Source: Aerococcus agrisoli (GTDB lineage Bacteria > Bacillota > Bacilli > Lactobacillales > Aerococcaceae). From it: 64,000 bases of DNA. The stretch lies in contig NZ_RKMG01000001.1 of the NCBI RefSeq assembly GCF_003797145.1, positions 62,001 through 126,000 of the forward strand, given 5' to 3'. The notes under the pieces are model-generated. The model worked only from the letters and a program-made list of their open reading frames with translations, did not search any database and was not told the DNA's origin. The translations under genes and the position numbers were made by a program. Of this stretch, positions 27,923 through 36,984 are shown piece after piece (positions within the stretch are counted from its first letter, which is position 1; every line of letters starts with the position of its first letter).

Positions 27923-28861
27923 TTGGCAGAAGAAACAAAACAATTTGATGTCGTAGTCCTTGGTGCTGGACCAGCAGGGATGACCGCTGCCTTATACGCA
28001 TCACGGGCTAACTTGTCCGTAGCATTAATTGAACGAGGCGTTCCTGGTGGGGAACTAATGAACACAGCAGAAGTAGAAAACTACCCAGGATTTAAGAGCA
28101 TTATGGGGCCAGACTTAGCAACAGATATGTTTGAAAGTGCTATGCAATTTGGTGTTGCACATGAATTTGGTACTGTAAAAACAATTACGCCTGGCGAAGG
28201 CATTCATACCATTCAAACTGATATGGGCAAGACTTACGAAGCAAAAGCTGTAGTCATTGCAACAGGATCAGTTCACCGTAAATTAGGTGTACCTGGTGAA
28301 GAACAATACGCCGGTCGCGGTGTATCTTACTGTGCTGTTTGTGATGGTGCATTCTTCCGTGATAAAGAAGTCAAAGTTATCGGTGGTGGGGACTCTGCAG
28401 TTGAAGAAGGTACTTATTTAACACAATTCGTTAAGAACGTAAATATCGTTCACCGTCGTGATGAATTACGTGCACAAAAAATCTTGCAAGACCGTGCTAT
28501 GGCGAATGATAAAGTAGATTTCACTTGGGACACAGTTGTCAAATCTATCAAAGGTGACGACAAAAAAGTAACCACTCTTGAAATGGAAAACGTAAAAACT
28601 GGTGCCGTAACAGAAGTACCAGCTGACGGAATCTTTATCTATGTAGGCTTACTACCAAATACTGAAGCCTTCAGAGACTTAGGTATTACCGATGAAGAAG
28701 GTTGGATTATTACGGATCAAGATATGCATACAAGCATTCCAGGTATCTTCGCTGTTGGAGATGTACGACAAAAGAAATTACGTCAAATTTCGACTGCTGT
28801 TGGTGATGGTGCCATGGGTGGTCAAGAAGCTTATAATTACATCGAAAGTTTAAATGACTAA
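27923..28861 (+). CDS. trxB: Thioredoxin reductase
   Basis: TrxB uses NADPH to reduce thioredoxin. It has 312 residues with an FAD-binding GAGPAGMTAALYA motif near the N-terminus, the redox-active pair CAVC (Cys137/Cys140), the NADPH motif GGGDSAVEEG, and the second FAD motif GIFAVGDVR. I chose TTG 27923, which has AAAGGA 10 nt upstream. The in-frame GTG at 27914 is almost on the ribosome site, and an ATG at 27912 is out of frame. It is a single-gene transcript between two terminators. Confidence 0.94.
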   Translation: MAEETKQFDVVVLGAGPAGMTAALYASRANLSVALIERGVPGGELMNTAEVENYPGFKSIMGPDLATDMFESAMQFGVAHEFGTVKTITPGEGIHTIQTDMGKTYEAKAVVIATGSVHRKLGVPGEEQYAGRGVSYCAVCDGAFFRDKEVKVIGGGDSAVEEGTYLTQFVKNVNIVHRRDELRAQKILQDRAMANDKVDFTWDTVVKSIKGDDKKVTTLEMENVKTGAVTEVPADGIFIYVGLLPNTEAFRDLGITDEEGWIITDQDMHTSIPGIFAVGDVRQKKLRQISTAVGDGAMGGQEAYNYIESLND

Positions 28862-28881
28862 TGATATAAGCAAGGTGAAGG

Positions 28882-28917
28882 GAGGTTGAGCCAAGTAGGG
28901 TTCAGCCTCTTTTTTTG
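28882..28917 (+). terminator. Terminator after trxB
   Basis: GAGGTTGAGCC pairs with GGGTTCAGCCTC (with G-U pairs) and is followed by eight T. Confidence 0.9.
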
Positions 28918-29046
28918 CCTATAGATATGATCAATGGCGATGCCATAATTTTTCTCATAGCTATGTGCTTTGATATATCTTTTTTCATAATATTTGATAC
29001 AATAAGAACAAAGATGTTATCGCTTTATTTTAAGGGAGGCCACATG

Positions 29047-30771
29047 ATGGATTGGAAAGAAACTTATTTACAATGGAAAAACTTTGATGCGCTAGATGCT
29101 GATTTAAAAGCAGATTTAGCAGCCATTGAAGGCGACGAAAAATTGGTTGAGGATGCTTTTTATCAACCATTAAGTTTCGGTACTGCTGGTATGCGTGGCG
29201 TGTTAGGCGCTGGTATCAACCGTATGAATATTTATACCATTCGCCAAGCCACTGAAGGATTAGCTAAATTGTTAGAAGACTACGGTCAAGACGCTAAAGA
29301 CCGCGGTGTAGCGATTGCTTATGACTCTCGTCACATGTCTCCTGAATTCGCTATGGAAGCAGCCAAAACTTTAGGGGCACACCAAATCAAATCTTACGTA
29401 TTTGAATCGCTACGCCCAACGCCAGAATTATCATTTGCGGTACGTGAATTAAATGCCTTTGCGGGTATCATGATTACTGCAAGTCATAATCCAGCTGACT
29501 ACAATGGCTACAAAGTTTACGGTGAAGATGGTGGACAAATGCCACCAGTTGACGCTGATGCAGTGACTGCTAACGTGCGTGCAGTTGAAAATCCTTTAAC
29601 AGTTGAAGTTGGAGACGAAGCTGCTTTGAAAGCGGAAGGCCTAATCAACATTATCGGTGCGGATATCGATAAAAAATACTTAGACTTATTGCAAACAGTC
29701 ATCGTTGACCAAGATTTAATCGATGAAATGGCAGACCAAGTGTCTATCGTTTATACACCGCTACATGGTACAGGACAAATGCTAGTTGAAAATGCTTTAG
29801 CAAATGCCGGTTTCACTAACGTAACTTATGTTGCTGAACAAAAAGAAGCAGATGCAGATTTCTCAACTGTAAAATCACCAAACCCTGAAGAAGCAGGGGC
29901 ATTTGAATATGCAGAACGTTATGGTAAAGATAACGACGCAGATATCTTAATCGCAACTGACCCGGATGCAGACCGTATGGGTGCAGCTGTGAAATTACCA
30001 AATGGTGACTACCAAGTAATTACAGGTAACCAAATTGCCGCTTTGATGACGCATTACCTATTAACTGCAAAACAAAATGCAGGTGATTTACCTGAAAATG
30101 GTGTGATCTTGAAATCTATTGTTTCAAGTGAAATGCCAACAACTATTGCCAAATCATTTGGTGTTGAAACAGTCAACGTGTTAACTGGTTTCAAATTTAT
30201 CGCAGAAAAAATCAAAAACTATGAAGAAGACAATTCAAAAACTTTCTTATTTGGTTTTGAAGAAAGCTACGGTTATTTAGTGAAAGCTTTCGTTCGTGAT
30301 AAAGATGCTGTTCAAGCAACCTTATTATTAGCTGAAGTAGCTGCTTTTTACAAAAAACAAGGTAAAACAGCATACGATGGCTTACAAGACTTATTCAAGG
30401 AATTTGGTACATTCCAAGAGAAAACAATTTCTGTGACTTTACCAGGACAAGAGGGTGCAACGAAGATTGAAGCTATCTTAGCAAAACTTCGTGGTGAAGG
30501 TTTAAGCGAAATTGCTGGTCAAAAAGTAGAGGTAACAGAAGATTATCTTGAAGATAGCCGCGTATTTGCTGATGGCCGTTCTGAAGCTATGGGCATGGAA
30601 AAATCAAACGTATTGAAATATTATTTAGCAGATGAAACATGGATTGCCGTTAGACCATCAGGTACTGAACCAAAAATTAAATTCTATATTGGTGCAGTTG
30701 CAGATTCAAGTGAAGCAACACAAGCCAAAATTGAGGCTTATGAAGCAGCTTTAAATGAATTAACTGCCTAA
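29047..30771 (+). CDS. pgcA: Phospho-sugar mutase (alpha-phosphoglucomutase)
   Basis: It interconverts glucose-6-phosphate and glucose-1-phosphate, feeding GalU. The 574 residues place it with the PgcA/PGM2-like group. The phosphoserine loop ITASHNPADYNGYK has its active Ser at about residue 146, the metal loop is DPDADRMG, the sugar loop includes GFEESYGY, and the phosphate-binding loop near the end is RPSGTEPKIKFY. The second ATG (29047) is 7 nt from GGGAGG and is preferred over the ATG at 29044; far-upstream in-frame starts are inside the trxB terminator region. Codon use is that of a well-expressed gene. Confidence 0.93.
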   Translation: MDWKETYLQWKNFDALDADLKADLAAIEGDEKLVEDAFYQPLSFGTAGMRGVLGAGINRMNIYTIRQATEGLAKLLEDYGQDAKDRGVAIAYDSRHMSPEFAMEAAKTLGAHQIKSYVFESLRPTPELSFAVRELNAFAGIMITASHNPADYNGYKVYGEDGGQMPPVDADAVTANVRAVENPLTVEVGDEAALKAEGLINIIGADIDKKYLDLLQTVIVDQDLIDEMADQVSIVYTPLHGTGQMLVENALANAGFTNVTYVAEQKEADADFSTVKSPNPEEAGAFEYAERYGKDNDADILIATDPDADRMGAAVKLPNGDYQVITGNQIAALMTHYLLTAKQNAGDLPENGVILKSIVSSEMPTTIAKSFGVETVNVLTGFKFIAEKIKNYEEDNSKTFLFGFEESYGYLVKAFVRDKDAVQATLLLAEVAAFYKKQGKTAYDGLQDLFKEFGTFQEKTISVTLPGQEGATKIEAILAKLRGEGLSEIAGQKVEVTEDYLEDSRVFADGRSEAMGMEKSNVLKYYLADETWIAVRPSGTEPKIKFYIGAVADSSEATQAKIEAYEAALNELTA

Positions 30772-30816
30772 ACGTTCGAGGTAAGACAGTTTCCCCTATG
30801 AGGAGGAAAAAACAAA

Positions 30817-31704
30817 TTGAATGATCAATTAAAATTAGTCATTATTACAGGTATGAGTGGTGCGGGTAAAACTGTAGCCCTTCAAAGTTTCGAAGATATG
30901 GGGTACTTCTGTGTGGACAATATGCCACCTTCTTTACTACCAAAATTCTGGGAATTAATTAAAGAGACCGGAAAAATTAGTAAGATTTGTTTGGTAATCG
31001 ATTTACGTTCACGTTCATTCTTTGATGAACTAATGGATGAAATCGCAGGCATGGATAATACCAATACTGTTGAAATGTCGATTATCTACTTAGAAGCCGA
31101 CGAACAAGCCTTAGTTTCACGTTATAAAGAAACACGCCGTTCTCATCCATTACAAACAGACGGTGTTTCTGTACTTGAAGCTATTCGTCGCGAAAAAGAA
31201 ATCCTTAGCGATATTCGTACAAAGTCTTTAGTTATCGATACATCCGATTTAACACCACGTCAATTCCGTGAAAAATTAAACGCCGAATTCAGAACTTCTG
31301 ACGTAGATACCTTTACGGTGAATGTGATGTCATTTGGCTTTAAGTACGGTTTGCCAATTGATTCGGATATTGTTATGGATGTACGCTTCTTGCCAAATCC
31401 CCACTATATCGATGAATTACGTCCTTTAACAGGACTAGATGCACCTGTATATGATTATGTAATGTCTCAACCAGAATCTGAAGTTTTCTACCGTAAATTT
31501 ACGGACTTATTAGATTTTGAATTGCCGTTATATGAAAAAGAGGGTAAATCAAGTTTGACGATTACGATTGGTTGTACAGGTGGTCAACACCGTTCAGTTG
31601 CCTTTACTGAACGTGTTGCACACCATATTCAAGACCAAGGATTCAAAGTCAATATAATCCATCGTGATCGCAATAAAAGAAAAGAGTCGATGAATAGATC
31701 GTGA
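30817..31704 (+). CDS. rapZ: RapZ, RNase adapter / nucleotide-binding protein
   Basis: The protein has 295 residues: Walker A ITGMSGAGKTVAL at the N-terminus, Walker B-like VIDLRSRSF, and the conserved C-terminal domain with IGCTGGQHRSVAF and IIHRDRNKRKE. In E. coli RapZ controls GlmZ decay and glucosamine-6-phosphate; in Firmicutes the homologue is less well understood but is always next to yvcK and whiA. The start is TTG 30817, with GAGGAGG 10 nt upstream. It overlaps yvcK by 4 nt. Confidence 0.93.
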   Translation: MNDQLKLVIITGMSGAGKTVALQSFEDMGYFCVDNMPPSLLPKFWELIKETGKISKICLVIDLRSRSFFDELMDEIAGMDNTNTVEMSIIYLEADEQALVSRYKETRRSHPLQTDGVSVLEAIRREKEILSDIRTKSLVIDTSDLTPRQFREKLNAEFRTSDVDTFTVNVMSFGFKYGLPIDSDIVMDVRFLPNPHYIDELRPLTGLDAPVYDYVMSQPESEVFYRKFTDLLDFELPLYEKEGKSSLTITIGCTGGQHRSVAFTERVAHHIQDQGFKVNIIHRDRNKRKESMNRS

Positions 31705-32720
31705 TAAATCAAAAACCACCAATTAAAAAAAGACGACCAAAAGTAACGGTCATCGGTGGTGGGACAGGCTTGCCCATTTTATTAGAAGGGCTAAAAGCAG
31801 CCGATTGCGAAGTAACAGCTATTGTCACAGTCGCAGATGATGGCGGTTCAAGCGGTTCATTACGAAACGCTGTGAATACTATCCCACCTGGAGATATTCG
31901 TAACTGTTTGATTGCCTTATCTGATATGAAAGATATATACAAAGATTTCTTCCAGTATCGTTTTGGAAATGAAGACAAAGAATTCTCTGGCCACGCAATT
32001 GGGAACTTAATCATTGCGGCCATAGCTGAAATGAGAGGCGATGTTTTTTCAGCGCTTCGTTTATTGTCGTACATGATGGAAGTTGATGGTAAGGTATTGC
32101 CAGCATGTGAAGAGCCCTTGATTTTACAAGGGCACTTTGCTGACGGTACCATGATTGAGGGCGAGACAGCCGTTGTAAGCCATCCAGACCAAATCCAACA
32201 TGTTACAGTACGTTTAGCTAACGAAGACCCTACAGGACCAGTTCGTCAACCTCAGGCTGGTCGTGAAGTGGTGTCTGCAATTATGCAAGCAGATACTGTC
32301 ATTTTAGGGCCAGGATCCCTATTCTCTTCTATTTTGCCTAATGTAGCAATTGAAGATATTCGAAAAGCAATTGTTGACACGCCCGCCAAAGTTGTCTATA
32401 TTTGTAATATCATGACACAACTTGGTGAGACAGAACATTTTTCTGATGCCGACCATGTGCGAGTGATTAATGAACACTTGGGTGCTAAGGCGATTGATAC
32501 CGTCTTGATTAACAAAACCCCAGTGCCATACGAGTTTTTAGAAAGCGCTAGTGAGAAAGATTATTTGGTGCAAATTACGCACGACCGTAAAGGGTTAGCG
32601 GAACAAGCAGCACAAGTGATTGGGTGTGACTTCCTGAATATTGAAAAATCAGGTGTTTATCATAACCAAGACAAACTAGTAGATTCTATTATGGACGTTA
32701 TGAAAGATACAGAAAAATAA
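31701..32720 (+). CDS. yvcK: YvcK/MgfK gluconeogenesis factor, morphology protein
   Basis: The protein has 339 residues. The N-terminal [17 protein letters not shown] and [10 protein letters not shown] motifs are typical of the CofD/YvcK family, followed by [13 protein letters not shown]. In Bacillus it binds UDP-sugars and is needed for normal cell shape on gluconeogenic carbon. The GTG start at 31701 is inside the rapZ stop region, so translation is coupled; the ribosome site is weak (GAAAAGAG). Confidence 0.93.
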   Translation: MINQKPPIKKRRPKVTVIGGGTGLPILLEGLKAADCEVTAIVTVADDGGSSGSLRNAVNTIPPGDIRNCLIALSDMKDIYKDFFQYRFGNEDKEFSGHAIGNLIIAAIAEMRGDVFSALRLLSYMMEVDGKVLPACEEPLILQGHFADGTMIEGETAVVSHPDQIQHVTVRLANEDPTGPVRQPQAGREVVSAIMQADTVILGPGSLFSSILPNVAIEDIRKAIVDTPAKVVYICNIMTQLGETEHFSDADHVRVINEHLGAKAIDTVLINKTPVPYEFLESASEKDYLVQITHDRKGLAEQAAQVIGCDFLNIEKSGVYHNQDKLVDSIMDVMKDTEK

Positions 32721-32745
32721 GAGAATATCAGAAAGAGGTGAGCTG

Positions 32746-33690
32746 ATGGGTTCGTTCGCAGGAGATGTGAAGAAAGAACTCACCCAGCTAACAGTGGATT
32801 ATGAGCACGCCCGTTCAGAATTAGCAGCAATTTTACGTATGAACGGTTCAATTACCATTATGAATGGCCAATTGACCCTAAACGTACAAACAGAAAATGC
32901 CGCCATTGCACGACGAATCTACACACTGTTGAAGGAGTTTTTTCATACCAATGGTGAGTTGGTTGTTCGTAAGAAAATGAAATTAAAGAAAAATAATATC
33001 TACATCGTGCGTGTGCAAAATCATGTGGAAGAAATTCTAAAAGATATGCATATCCTAGATCAGTTAGTGATCAATCCTAATATTTCGGAAGAAATGATGG
33101 AAAATGATCAACGAAGTCGTTCTTATTTACGTGGGGCTTTCTTAGCGGGTGGTTCAGTAAATAATCCTGAAAAATCTTCTTATCATTTAGAAATTTATTC
33201 AGTTTATGAAGAACACTGCCAAGATTTAGTCACCATGATGAATAAATATAACCTGAATGCGCGCTCAGTTGAACGTCGCTCTGGTTATATTGCCTACTTA
33301 AAAGGGTCAGAACAAATTGCTGATTTCTTAGCTTTAATCGGGGCAACTGCCTCTATGCTAAAATTTGAAGATATTCGAATTGTGCGCGATATGAGAAATT
33401 CGGTAAACCGTATTGTCAATTGCGAAAATGCCAATTTGAATAAGACAGTTACGGCTGCTTCAAAACAAGTAGAAAATATTGAATTGATTCAATCCACTGT
33501 TGGTATTGGTGAATTACCAGAGAAATTGCAAGAAATTGCTTTATTACGTCTGGAAAATCCGGAAGCAAGTATCAAAGAATTAGGTGAACTCGTTGAGGGT
33601 GAGCCAATTTCTAAATCAGGTGTAAATCACCGCTTACGTAAAATTAACCAATATGCTGAACAATTAAGAGGTTCAGTAGTGAGTCGATAG
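32746..33690 (+). CDS. whiA: WhiA, sporulation/division-type DNA-binding protein
   Basis: The protein has 314 residues: an N-terminal LAGLIDADG-like homing-endonuclease fold without nuclease function ([19 protein letters not shown]), then a C-terminal helix-turn-helix ([25 protein letters not shown]). It binds DNA and influences division and chromosome segregation in Gram-positives, including non-sporulating ones. GAAAGAGGTG precedes the ATG. It ends the rapZ-yvcK-whiA operon, followed by a strong terminator. Confidence 0.94.
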   Translation: MGSFAGDVKKELTQLTVDYEHARSELAAILRMNGSITIMNGQLTLNVQTENAAIARRIYTLLKEFFHTNGELVVRKKMKLKKNNIYIVRVQNHVEEILKDMHILDQLVINPNISEEMMENDQRSRSYLRGAFLAGGSVNNPEKSSYHLEIYSVYEEHCQDLVTMMNKYNLNARSVERRSGYIAYLKGSEQIADFLALIGATASMLKFEDIRIVRDMRNSVNRIVNCENANLNKTVTAASKQVENIELIQSTVGIGELPEKLQEIALLRLENPEASIKELGELVEGEPISKSGVNHRLRKINQYAEQLRGSVVSR

Positions 33691-33696
33691 ACAAGT

Positions 33697-33745
33697 AAAA
33701 ACGTTGGAATTTAGCTGATCAGGCTAAGTTCCAACGTTTTTTTTG
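33697..33745 (+). terminator. Terminator after whiA
   Basis: AAAACGTTGGAA and TTCCAACGTTTT form a long perfect outer stem with an inner TAGC/GCTA helix, followed by eight T. Confidence 0.93.
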
Positions 33746-33800
33746 TGAGAATTTTTGTCGTATATAGATAATCTGTGTTGCAGGTTTAAAATATGGTTGA

Positions 33801-33872
33801 GGTGGGCGACAAGTGGCTATCTACCCGTTGATAGCCGGATGTCACCGCTAAACATTTTTGAGGTAAATGTTT
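33801..33872 (+). other. Two adjacent hairpins in the whiA-ssb intergenic region
   Basis: The 33746-34052 stretch has no gene that I can support. It contains a two-tier hairpin: GACA (33808) with TGTC (33840), enclosing GGCTATC (33815-33821) with GATAGCC (33830-33836), and an outer GGT/ACC. It is followed at once by AAACATTT (33850-33857) with AAATGTTT (33865-33872). No T-run follows and no convincing promoter precedes. It could be an unrecognised small RNA or the 3' end of the ssb transcript read in the other direction. Confidence 0.35.
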
Positions 33873-34052
33873 GATAATCTATTTTAAGAATGGAAGAATG
33901 ATTCATTAAAAATTTTAAGCTTAGAAAATTGAAGGTTCAATGATGAGTTGAATGCATGTAATTAAATAACAACTCGAAAAATGTGTATTTCAGAAGGATG
34001 AGCAAAGTTGGAAAGCTGCTATGAACGAACTATAGGGATGAGTCAGTTATGG

Positions 34053-34433
34053 CTATTCTACAACCAAGGTTTCGATATTATCCAAGATTTGTTGTTCTTG
34101 GGTACGTGCTTGGTCTGTAGCAATTTTCTTGCGTAAGAACTGAACTTCAGAAACCAGTACTTCAACAGTGGACACATTTTGTCCTTGTTTTGTTTCAAAT
34201 TGGCGCATGCGTAGTTGACCAACAATCGCTAATTCGTCGCCTTTTTGCATATAGGCATGGATAAGTTTGGCTGTGCCATTCCAAGCCGTGATAGGGATGA
34301 AGTCAACGTAATCAACACCGTCTTTACTTTTACGGTTGATAGCAATCGCATTGTTGATGACTTGACGGTTGTTTGATATTTCAGTCAATTCAACATCACG
34401 TGCGATTCGACCAATTAATTGGACTTGATTCAT
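34053..34433 (-). CDS. ssbB: Single-stranded DNA-binding protein, short SsbB-like form
   Basis: The protein has 126 residues. The SSB OB-fold is clear: MNQVQLIGRIARDVEL, then NAIAINRKSKDGVDYVDFIPITAWNGTAKL and DELAIVGQLRMRQFE. After the fold there are only about 20 residues (ending LDNIETLVVE). The Gly/Gln-rich linker and acidic DDDLPF tip of housekeeping SSB are absent, as in B. subtilis SsbB and other competence SSBs. AGGAGG lies 7 nt before the ATG on this strand. It stands alone, divergent from the two-component genes, and shares an upstream 10-mer with comFA, so I infer a role in protecting incoming DNA. The essential ssb must lie elsewhere. Confidence 0.85.
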   Translation of the reverse strand: MNQVQLIGRIARDVELTEISNNRQVINNAIAINRKSKDGVDYVDFIPITAWNGTAKLIHAYMQKGDELAIVGQLRMRQFETKQGQNVSTVEVLVSEVQFLRKKIATDQARTQEQQILDNIETLVVE

Positions 34434-34484
34434 TTTTTAGCCTCCTTGTAAGTATTTGAAACAAGAGGATTACACCCTCCACTT

Positions 34485-34494
34485 AATATATACG
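34485..34494 (-). promoter_or_regulatory. Candidate competence box before the SSB-like gene
   Basis: On the - strand this reads CGTATATATT, preceded by TA (TACGTATA), one base off the streptococcal cin-box TACGAATA. The identical 10-mer precedes comFA at 405-414. It lies 51 nt before the start codon. Confidence 0.4.
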
Positions 34495-34695
34495 TATTAT
34501 GTTCTCGAAATCTGCGAAAAAAATTCAAATTCATATGTTATTTTGTAAATTATGACAAAATTTAATAGAAACTAGACGGTGATTAGCCCAATTTAGGGTA
34601 CAATATAAAAGAGATAATAATGGTATTTCGTCGGATTTCTTTGAACTCAAATGACTAATATATAAAACTTAAGAAGGTTTAGGAGGATATTGAGC

Positions 34696-35418
34696 ATGAA
34701 TATCTTAATGATTGAAGACAATGAGAGTGTTGCTGAAATGATGAGCATGTTTTTCGAGCAACAAAAAGGTTGGGAAGCAACTTTTATCCAAGATGGAGAA
34801 GAAGGTTGGCAGTACTACTTAGCGAATGAAGCTGCGATTGAAATGATTATCTTAGATTTGAACTTACCAGGTAAAGACGGGATTCAAATCTGTCGGGATA
34901 TTCGTAAACAAAATAAATTGGTGCCTATCATCATGTTAACTGCCCGCGATGCGGAAAGTGAACAAGTATTAGGTCTTGGTCTTGGTGCAGATGACTATGT
35001 GACGAAACCATTTGATCCAATTACTTTTATGGCGAGAATGCGTGCTTTATACCGTCGTAGCCAGTTAACTGAAGAAATTGCTAAAGATGGTGAAGTTGAA
35101 AATGCGAGCCAATACGATATTGAAACGAAATTTATACGCATTAATAGCCAGAATCGTGAAGCCTTCTTTGAAGATAAATTGATTGAACATTTAACACCAA
35201 AAGAATTTGAAATTTTACAACTATTGGCTAGTCATCCGAAACAAGTTTTTACCCGTGAACATTTATTGACGACACTTTGGGAAGATCCTTTCTATGGAGA
35301 TGAACGTACAGTTGATGCACATATTAAAAAACTACGTCAAAAAATGGAAGAATATGGTCCACAGTTGATTCAAACAGTGTGGGGAGTAGGGTATAAATTC
35401 GACGAAACTGGTGTTTAA
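34696..35418 (+). CDS. OmpR-family response regulator
   Basis: The protein has 240 residues: a receiver domain (ILMIEDNESVAEMMS, acceptor Asp in MIILDLNLPGKDG, Lys of VTKPFDPITF), then a winged helix (LTPKEFEILQLLASHPKQVF, VDAHIKKLRQKM). The ATG at 34696 is 9 nt from AGGAGG; a TTG at 34690 is too close. It forms an operon with the kinase gene 2 nt downstream. A -10-like TACAAT at 34599-34604 precedes it. The regulon is unknown; nearby targets could be the VanZ-like and methyltransferase genes, but this is only positional. Confidence 0.9.
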   Translation: MNILMIEDNESVAEMMSMFFEQQKGWEATFIQDGEEGWQYYLANEAAIEMIILDLNLPGKDGIQICRDIRKQNKLVPIIMLTARDAESEQVLGLGLGADDYVTKPFDPITFMARMRALYRRSQLTEEIAKDGEVENASQYDIETKFIRINSQNREAFFEDKLIEHLTPKEFEILQLLASHPKQVFTREHLLTTLWEDPFYGDERTVDAHIKKLRQKMEEYGPQLIQTVWGVGYKFDETGV

Positions 35419-35420
35419 GT

Positions 35421-36863
35421 ATGAAGTTAAACTTTTTTTACCAACAAATACTGAGTTTTCTGGTGGTAATCGCAGTGACCATTGCTGCGATGGGGGTAAC
35501 CTTGTTTTCTTTTTCCAGAGACCAAGTGTTACTACGTCAGGAACAACAACTAAATGATATTGCTAAATTTGTTGGTGGTCAGACCATTACGACGGATTTC
35601 TTAGCTTCTATGGAGCCTTTGTTATCTTCATCAAATATGAAATTATTTTATTTCGATGCGAATAATAATTTGCTGTATCCAACGGAAGAAGCTGAAGAAA
35701 TTCCGACAAATCAACTATCTGATGAAGCTTTGGCAGATTTGCAGAACGGTAAACCTCTAGGCTTACAAAGTTTTGAAATGGGTTTTGCTGAGAAAAATGG
35801 CGATGCGCTAGCTATTTTCATGCCACTGACAAGTGCTGAAGACCAGTCTTATGCGGGGTATTTGGTATTAGGTGTGCCATCCAGTCAATCGGATGCGATC
35901 ATCGACAACTTAATGCAGAATGTGTTGAAAGGCATTGCGATTGCCTTAATTATTGCGGTACTATTCAGTGTATTTATCGCGGGTTATCAAAATAAACGTA
36001 TCCGACGTTTGCGAGAGGCAACCCAACAAATTGCGCAAGGCGACTATTCGGTACGCTTAGAAGTGAGTAACATTGATGAGTTTGATGATTTAGCGGAGGA
36101 TTTCAATCAGATGGCCCTATCCTTAGAGAAATCTGAAGTTGAAATCGACCGTCAGGAAAACATTCGACGTCAATTGATGATGGATGTGGCACATGAAATC
36201 CGGACACCGCTAACAACAATGATTGGTCTCTTAGAAGGATTGCGCCAAAAGGTACTACCTGAGGATAAGATTGATCGCAGTGTTGACTTGATGTACAAGG
36301 AAGCGAATCGCTTGAACCGTCTAGTAAATGAAAACTTAGATATTGAAAAAATTCGTTCTAATGAAATTGTTTTATCGAAGAGCAATTTCAATGCTGGAGA
36401 TGTTTTACGAGATATTGCCTTGCAACTAACGGAAAGCGCCAAAGCGAAACATACTGTATTTGATGTCGATGTGCCGGATAATGTACCAGTCTATGCCGAT
36501 TACGATAGATTCCATCAAATTATCTTTAATATTGTGCAAAATGCGGTACAATTTACCAATGATGGAGAAATATATTTGAGTACACTCTTCCAAGACGGGA
36601 AGACTTATATTAAAATAAAAGATTCAGGTATGGGCATGACGAAAGACCAAGTAGAAAATATTTGGGAAAGATTTTATAAGGCCGATATTTCACGAAAAAA
36701 CAATGAATTTGGTGAATCAGGTTTAGGCCTTTCCATTGTGAAACAATTGGTTGAGCTACATAAGGCTACGATTCATGTTGAAAGTGAAGCGGGCGTTGGT
36801 ACGATCTTTACGCTTGTTTTCTTAAGTCGCGAATTATTAGCACAACAAGCAGATGCAAAATAA
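35421..36863 (+). CDS. Sensor histidine kinase
   Basis: This membrane kinase has 480 residues: helix 1 at ~10-30, an external domain at ~31-168, helix 2 at ~171-189, HAMP (~190-242), HisKA with the phospho-acceptor His258 in MDVAHEIRTPLTT, and an ATPase domain with NIVQNAVQF, DSGMGM and GESGLGLSIV. The external domain (about 140 residues) shows no motif I recognise, so the signal is unknown. It starts two bases after the regulator gene, with a poor ribosome site, so translational coupling is likely. The cell-envelope-type neighbour (VanZ) is the only hint of function. Confidence 0.9.
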   Translation: MKLNFFYQQILSFLVVIAVTIAAMGVTLFSFSRDQVLLRQEQQLNDIAKFVGGQTITTDFLASMEPLLSSSNMKLFYFDANNNLLYPTEEAEEIPTNQLSDEALADLQNGKPLGLQSFEMGFAEKNGDALAIFMPLTSAEDQSYAGYLVLGVPSSQSDAIIDNLMQNVLKGIAIALIIAVLFSVFIAGYQNKRIRRLREATQQIAQGDYSVRLEVSNIDEFDDLAEDFNQMALSLEKSEVEIDRQENIRRQLMMDVAHEIRTPLTTMIGLLEGLRQKVLPEDKIDRSVDLMYKEANRLNRLVNENLDIEKIRSNEIVLSKSNFNAGDVLRDIALQLTESAKAKHTVFDVDVPDNVPVYADYDRFHQIIFNIVQNAVQFTNDGEIYLSTLFQDGKTYIKIKDSGMGMTKDQVENIWERFYKADISRKNNEFGESGLGLSIVKQLVELHKATIHVESEAGVGTIFTLVFLSRELLAQQADAK

Positions 36864-36871
36864 GGAAAAGA

Positions 36872-36964
36872 AGAAGTTGAGTAAAAGGCTTTTATGATAG
36901 GGGCAAGGACCCTATATTTGTTTCGACAAGTAGCATGTGAAGTATAGATACTTGGCTCAACTTC
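36872..36964 (+). ncRNA. Multi-branched RNA structure between the kinase and VanZ genes
   Basis: A perfect 9-bp outer stem GAAGTTGAG / CTCAACTTC (36872-36880, 36956-36964) encloses three hairpins: ATAGGG / CCCTAT (36896-36915), ATTTGT-TTCG-ACAAGT (36916-36931) and AAGTA-TAGA-TACTT (36940-36953). No T-run follows, so it is not a simple terminator. It could be a cis-acting leader of the VanZ gene (20 nt before its ATG). I cannot assign it to a known RNA family. Confidence 0.4.
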
Positions 36965-36984
36965 AACAAAAGGATTGAATAGGT

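Noticed and set aside
36872..36964. tRNA gene
   Set aside because: The arms do not have tRNA sizes, there is no conserved TTCRANY T-loop in the right arm, and no CCA or discriminator follows.
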